Below, in pieces: positions 62,210 to 64,000 of a stretch of DNA of 64,000 nt (positions are counted from its first letter, which is position 1; every line of letters begins with the position of its first letter). The position numbers were made by a program, and so were the translations under genes. The notes beneath the pieces were generated by a model that was given only the letters and a program-made list of their open reading frames with translations, was not told the origin of the DNA and did not search any database. The stretch is from Pseudogracilibacillus sp037071985 (GTDB lineage Bacteria; Bacillota; Bacilli; Bacillales; Amphibacillaceae). Location: positions 1 to 64,000 of the forward strand of contig NZ_JAXHDF010000013.1 of assembly GCF_037071985.1 (NCBI RefSeq), given 5' to 3'.

Positions 62210-63895
62210 TTATAATGTATTCTCCGTTTTTACATCAAAAAATTTATACGAAATAAACATTACTATTGAGATTAATCCCACTTGAATCATTCCATAAGCT
62301 GCCGCCTGCCCCATATTGAACATCCGCAATTGATTCATAATTTCAATAGAGATTGGCCTATTTCCCAGCGTATATAGTAAAACAGATGTTGGGAATTCAC
62401 CAATAGCTTGAACAAATGCTAGCAATGTCCCACTTAACACACCAGGTAAAATAATTGGTAAAATTACTTTTCTAAACGTATAAAACCATTTAGCTCCAAG
62501 ATTTTGGGCAGCCTCTTCGATAGAATCATCCAGTTGCTCCAGTACCGCGTTCGTCGAGCGTACTACAAGCGGTAAAAAACGAATAAAGTATGCAAGTGGA
62601 AGGATCCAAAAGGTTCCAACGAGAATTTTTCCAAATGAAAAAACAGATGGTTCATTAAATGCTAAAATTAAATTCATTCCTACAACAGTAGCTGGTAAAG
62701 CCCAAGGGACCATGACGAGTATATCTAATAAATTTTTCCCTATGAACTTACGTTTAACAAGTGTATAGGAAGTAATGATTCCAAAAGCAAACACTCCAAC
62801 ACAAGCAATCACTGTCATAATTAAACTATTTCGAACTGGGTCCCATATATGAGGTGTATCAAATAACAATCTGAAATTTTCCAAACTAAATGCTGTTGGA
62901 TATGTCTGCCATGTCCACGCCCCGTCTGGAACAAGCGATAAAATTAGCAATGTAGCATGTGGTAATAATAAAACAATCATTGCTAAAATACCTAATGTAA
63001 CCATCATCCACTTTATTAGCGGGTTACGTACTTCACTTCTATGTACCCCGATTCCTTTACTCCCCATACGATAATCTTTCCGATTTTGATACCAACGCAT
63101 AAACAGAAGAAATGAAATAGACACAAGTGACAAAATAACGGACTGGGTTGCAGCCATCTCTAGATCCCCATTAATTTTAGAAAAATAGATTTGTAGACTT
63201 AGTACTCTGTAACCACCGGCCAATAAAAATGGGGCACTGAACGAAGCCATCGACACCATAAATACTAGTAATGCAGCCGCAATGATTCCCGGAGTTAATA
63301 ACGGAAACGTTACTTTCCAAAATACACGAAATCGATTTGACCCTAGGTTAGCCGCAGCCTCTTCCAAAGAGGGATCAATATTATTCAAGGCTGAGGATGT
63401 CGTCATATAAAAATATGGATACATCGTATACGCATGTACGATTAATATTCCGGAAACACCACCGATACTGAAAGGCACTTTTGACAAATTAAATATATCC
63501 TTTATTGCATTAGGTACAAGTCCCGCCTCTCCATATAGAAACATAAATGCCATAACACCTACTAAAGATGGAAGCACAATAGGCATTATTGCAATGTTGG
63601 AGAAAAACTGCCGTCCTGGAAAATCATAGCGTGTAAAAATAAACGCCAATGGAATTCCAATTAATGCACTAAATAAGACTGACAAAAGAGAAATATAGAC
63701 AGAATTCCACAACGCTTCAAAGTTAGCAGCGGACTTTGCCCCAAAGAAATCTTGATAATTTTGGAGTGAATAAACACCATTCTTTCGGATACTTTCTAAA
63801 AAAGTTTCAAATGACGGATATAGAACATATCCAATCAAAACGAGAAGAACAGGAATTAATAAAAATAGAGTTCGTCTTCGATCCGCATTTAACAT
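62210..63895 (-). CDS. Fused double ABC permease (AfuB/FbpB-type)
   Basis: Two binding-protein-dependent permease domains in one chain of 561 residues, about 12 spans. Each half has an EAA motif: EEAAANLGSNRFRVFWKVTFPLLTPG in the first, and EEAAQNLGAKWFYTFRKVILPIILPG in the second. Such fusions serve iron(III), thiamine, phosphonate or polyamine-type importers. The start codon is 1 nt after the upstream ATPase gene stop. The substrate is unknown. Confidence 0.88.
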   Translation of the reverse strand: MLNADRRRTLFLLIPVLLVLIGYVLYPSFETFLESIRKNGVYSLQNYQDFFGAKSAANFEALWNSVYISLLSVLFSALIGIPLAFIFTRYDFPGRQFFSNIAIMPIVLPSLVGVMAFMFLYGEAGLVPNAIKDIFNLSKVPFSIGGVSGILIVHAYTMYPYFYMTTSSALNNIDPSLEEAAANLGSNRFRVFWKVTFPLLTPGIIAAALLVFMVSMASFSAPFLLAGGYRVLSLQIYFSKINGDLEMAATQSVILSLVSISFLLFMRWYQNRKDYRMGSKGIGVHRSEVRNPLIKWMMVTLGILAMIVLLLPHATLLILSLVPDGAWTWQTYPTAFSLENFRLLFDTPHIWDPVRNSLIMTVIACVGVFAFGIITSYTLVKRKFIGKNLLDILVMVPWALPATVVGMNLILAFNEPSVFSFGKILVGTFWILPLAYFIRFLPLVVRSTNAVLEQLDDSIEEAAQNLGAKWFYTFRKVILPIILPGVLSGTLLAFVQAIGEFPTSVLLYTLGNRPISIEIMNQLRMFNMGQAAAYGMIQVGLISIVMFISYKFFDVKTENTL

Positions 63896-64000
63896 TTATT
63901 CATCACCTCTCGATTGAGGAACAATCCGCACTTGATCTGTCGGGACATATATATAGACAGAAGTTCCTTCCTTTAAGTAGGTAGCTGGTCCCCGATTTAA
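63896..64000 (-). CDS. ABC transporter ATPase, C-terminal fragment at window edge
   Basis: The final 34 codons and stop of an ORF that enters from beyond the window. They read as a short strand-rich tail (TSVYIYVPTDQVRIVPQSRGDE), like the C-terminal TOBE-type domain of ABC importer ATPases. The stop codon is directly followed by the permease start. This is the expected ATPase of the fused permease. The rest is not visible. Confidence 0.65.
   Translation of the reverse strand, partial: LNRGPATYLKEGTSVYIYVPTDQVRIVPQSRGDE

Noticed and set aside
1..64000. tRNA, rRNA, prophage, insertion sequences or toxin-antitoxin pairs
   Set aside because: None recognised. The XRE-AbrB protein resembles antitoxin regulators but has no toxin partner.

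Overview
The window reads as chromosomal DNA of a low-GC Gram-positive spore-former of the Bacillaceae, most like the halotolerant Oceanobacillus/Virgibacillus/Ornithinibacillus group. The evidence is strong AGGAGG-type ribosome sites, U-tract terminators, a SAM-I riboswitch before a YxjG/YxjH-type gene, a Bacillus-type cysH-cysP-sat-cysC order, ComA/ComB (YitD/YitC) sulfolactate genes, sortase B with NEAT proteins, and many Bacillus-type families. The genus is a guess. I saw no rRNA, tRNA, phage, insertion sequence, transposase or CRISPR array.

Layout. 1-4.8 kb: a TRAP transporter operon (dctP-dctQ-dctM, minus strand) below a PucR-type regulator. 5-9.4 kb: small membrane proteins, a LysE exporter, a cluster of tiny genes that includes two paralogous acidic mini-proteins, and an EamA exporter. 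9.8-13.4 kb: sulfate uptake and activation (cysH-cysP-sat-cysC, minus). It is divergent from comB-comA-VOC (13.6-15.4 kb, plus), which starts sulfolactate synthesis. The shared control region carries nested inverted repeats. 15.5-21.1 kb: a 40-residue ORF behind a perfect palindrome, an NSS Na+ symporter, membrane proteins, a bicupin oxalate decarboxylase, and a two-repeat protein that appears to start at CTG. 21.2-31.4 kb: one continuous 12-gene run, ureABCEFGD plus a five-gene nickel/peptide-type ABC importer, which supplies enzyme, maturation factors and probably the metal.

32-34.4 kb: a long RecQ helicase and a SHOCT mini-protein. 34.5-36.6 kb: a YhgE/Pip membrane protein and its TetR regulator, each with a matching palindromic operator. 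36.8-40 kb: a DUF3887 lipoprotein, a YhfC-type membrane protein, and an AgrC/AgrA-like two-component pair with no agrB/agrD nearby. 40.2-43.2 kb: an OmpR-type regulator, a kinase and an exported protein. 43.8-45.7 kb: an ABC-2 exporter behind an XRE-AbrB fusion regulator. 45.8-47.3 kb: a MetE-like methyltransferase under a complete SAM-I riboswitch.

47.4-58.3 kb is the showpiece, an Isd-like heme acquisition island. Minus strand: three NEAT proteins (one with five NEAT domains), a heme-type ABC importer and sortase B. Plus strand: a second importer and an IsdG-type heme oxygenase. Three Fur boxes lie in the divergent region. Cell-wall NEAT proteins would pass heme inward, the importers bring it in, and IsdG releases the iron. 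A KatE-type catalase with a changed active-site asparagine follows (58.5-60.6 kb). The window ends with an argininosuccinate-lyase-like enzyme next to a fused double permease and the cut-off end of its ATPase (60.7-64 kb).

No wholly new machine is proven. The best candidates for novelty are the NEAT domains with replaced heme ligands, the divergent catalase, the ArgH-like lyase linked to a transporter, the CTG-start gene, the palindrome-controlled mini-gene, and the tiny acidic paralogues.
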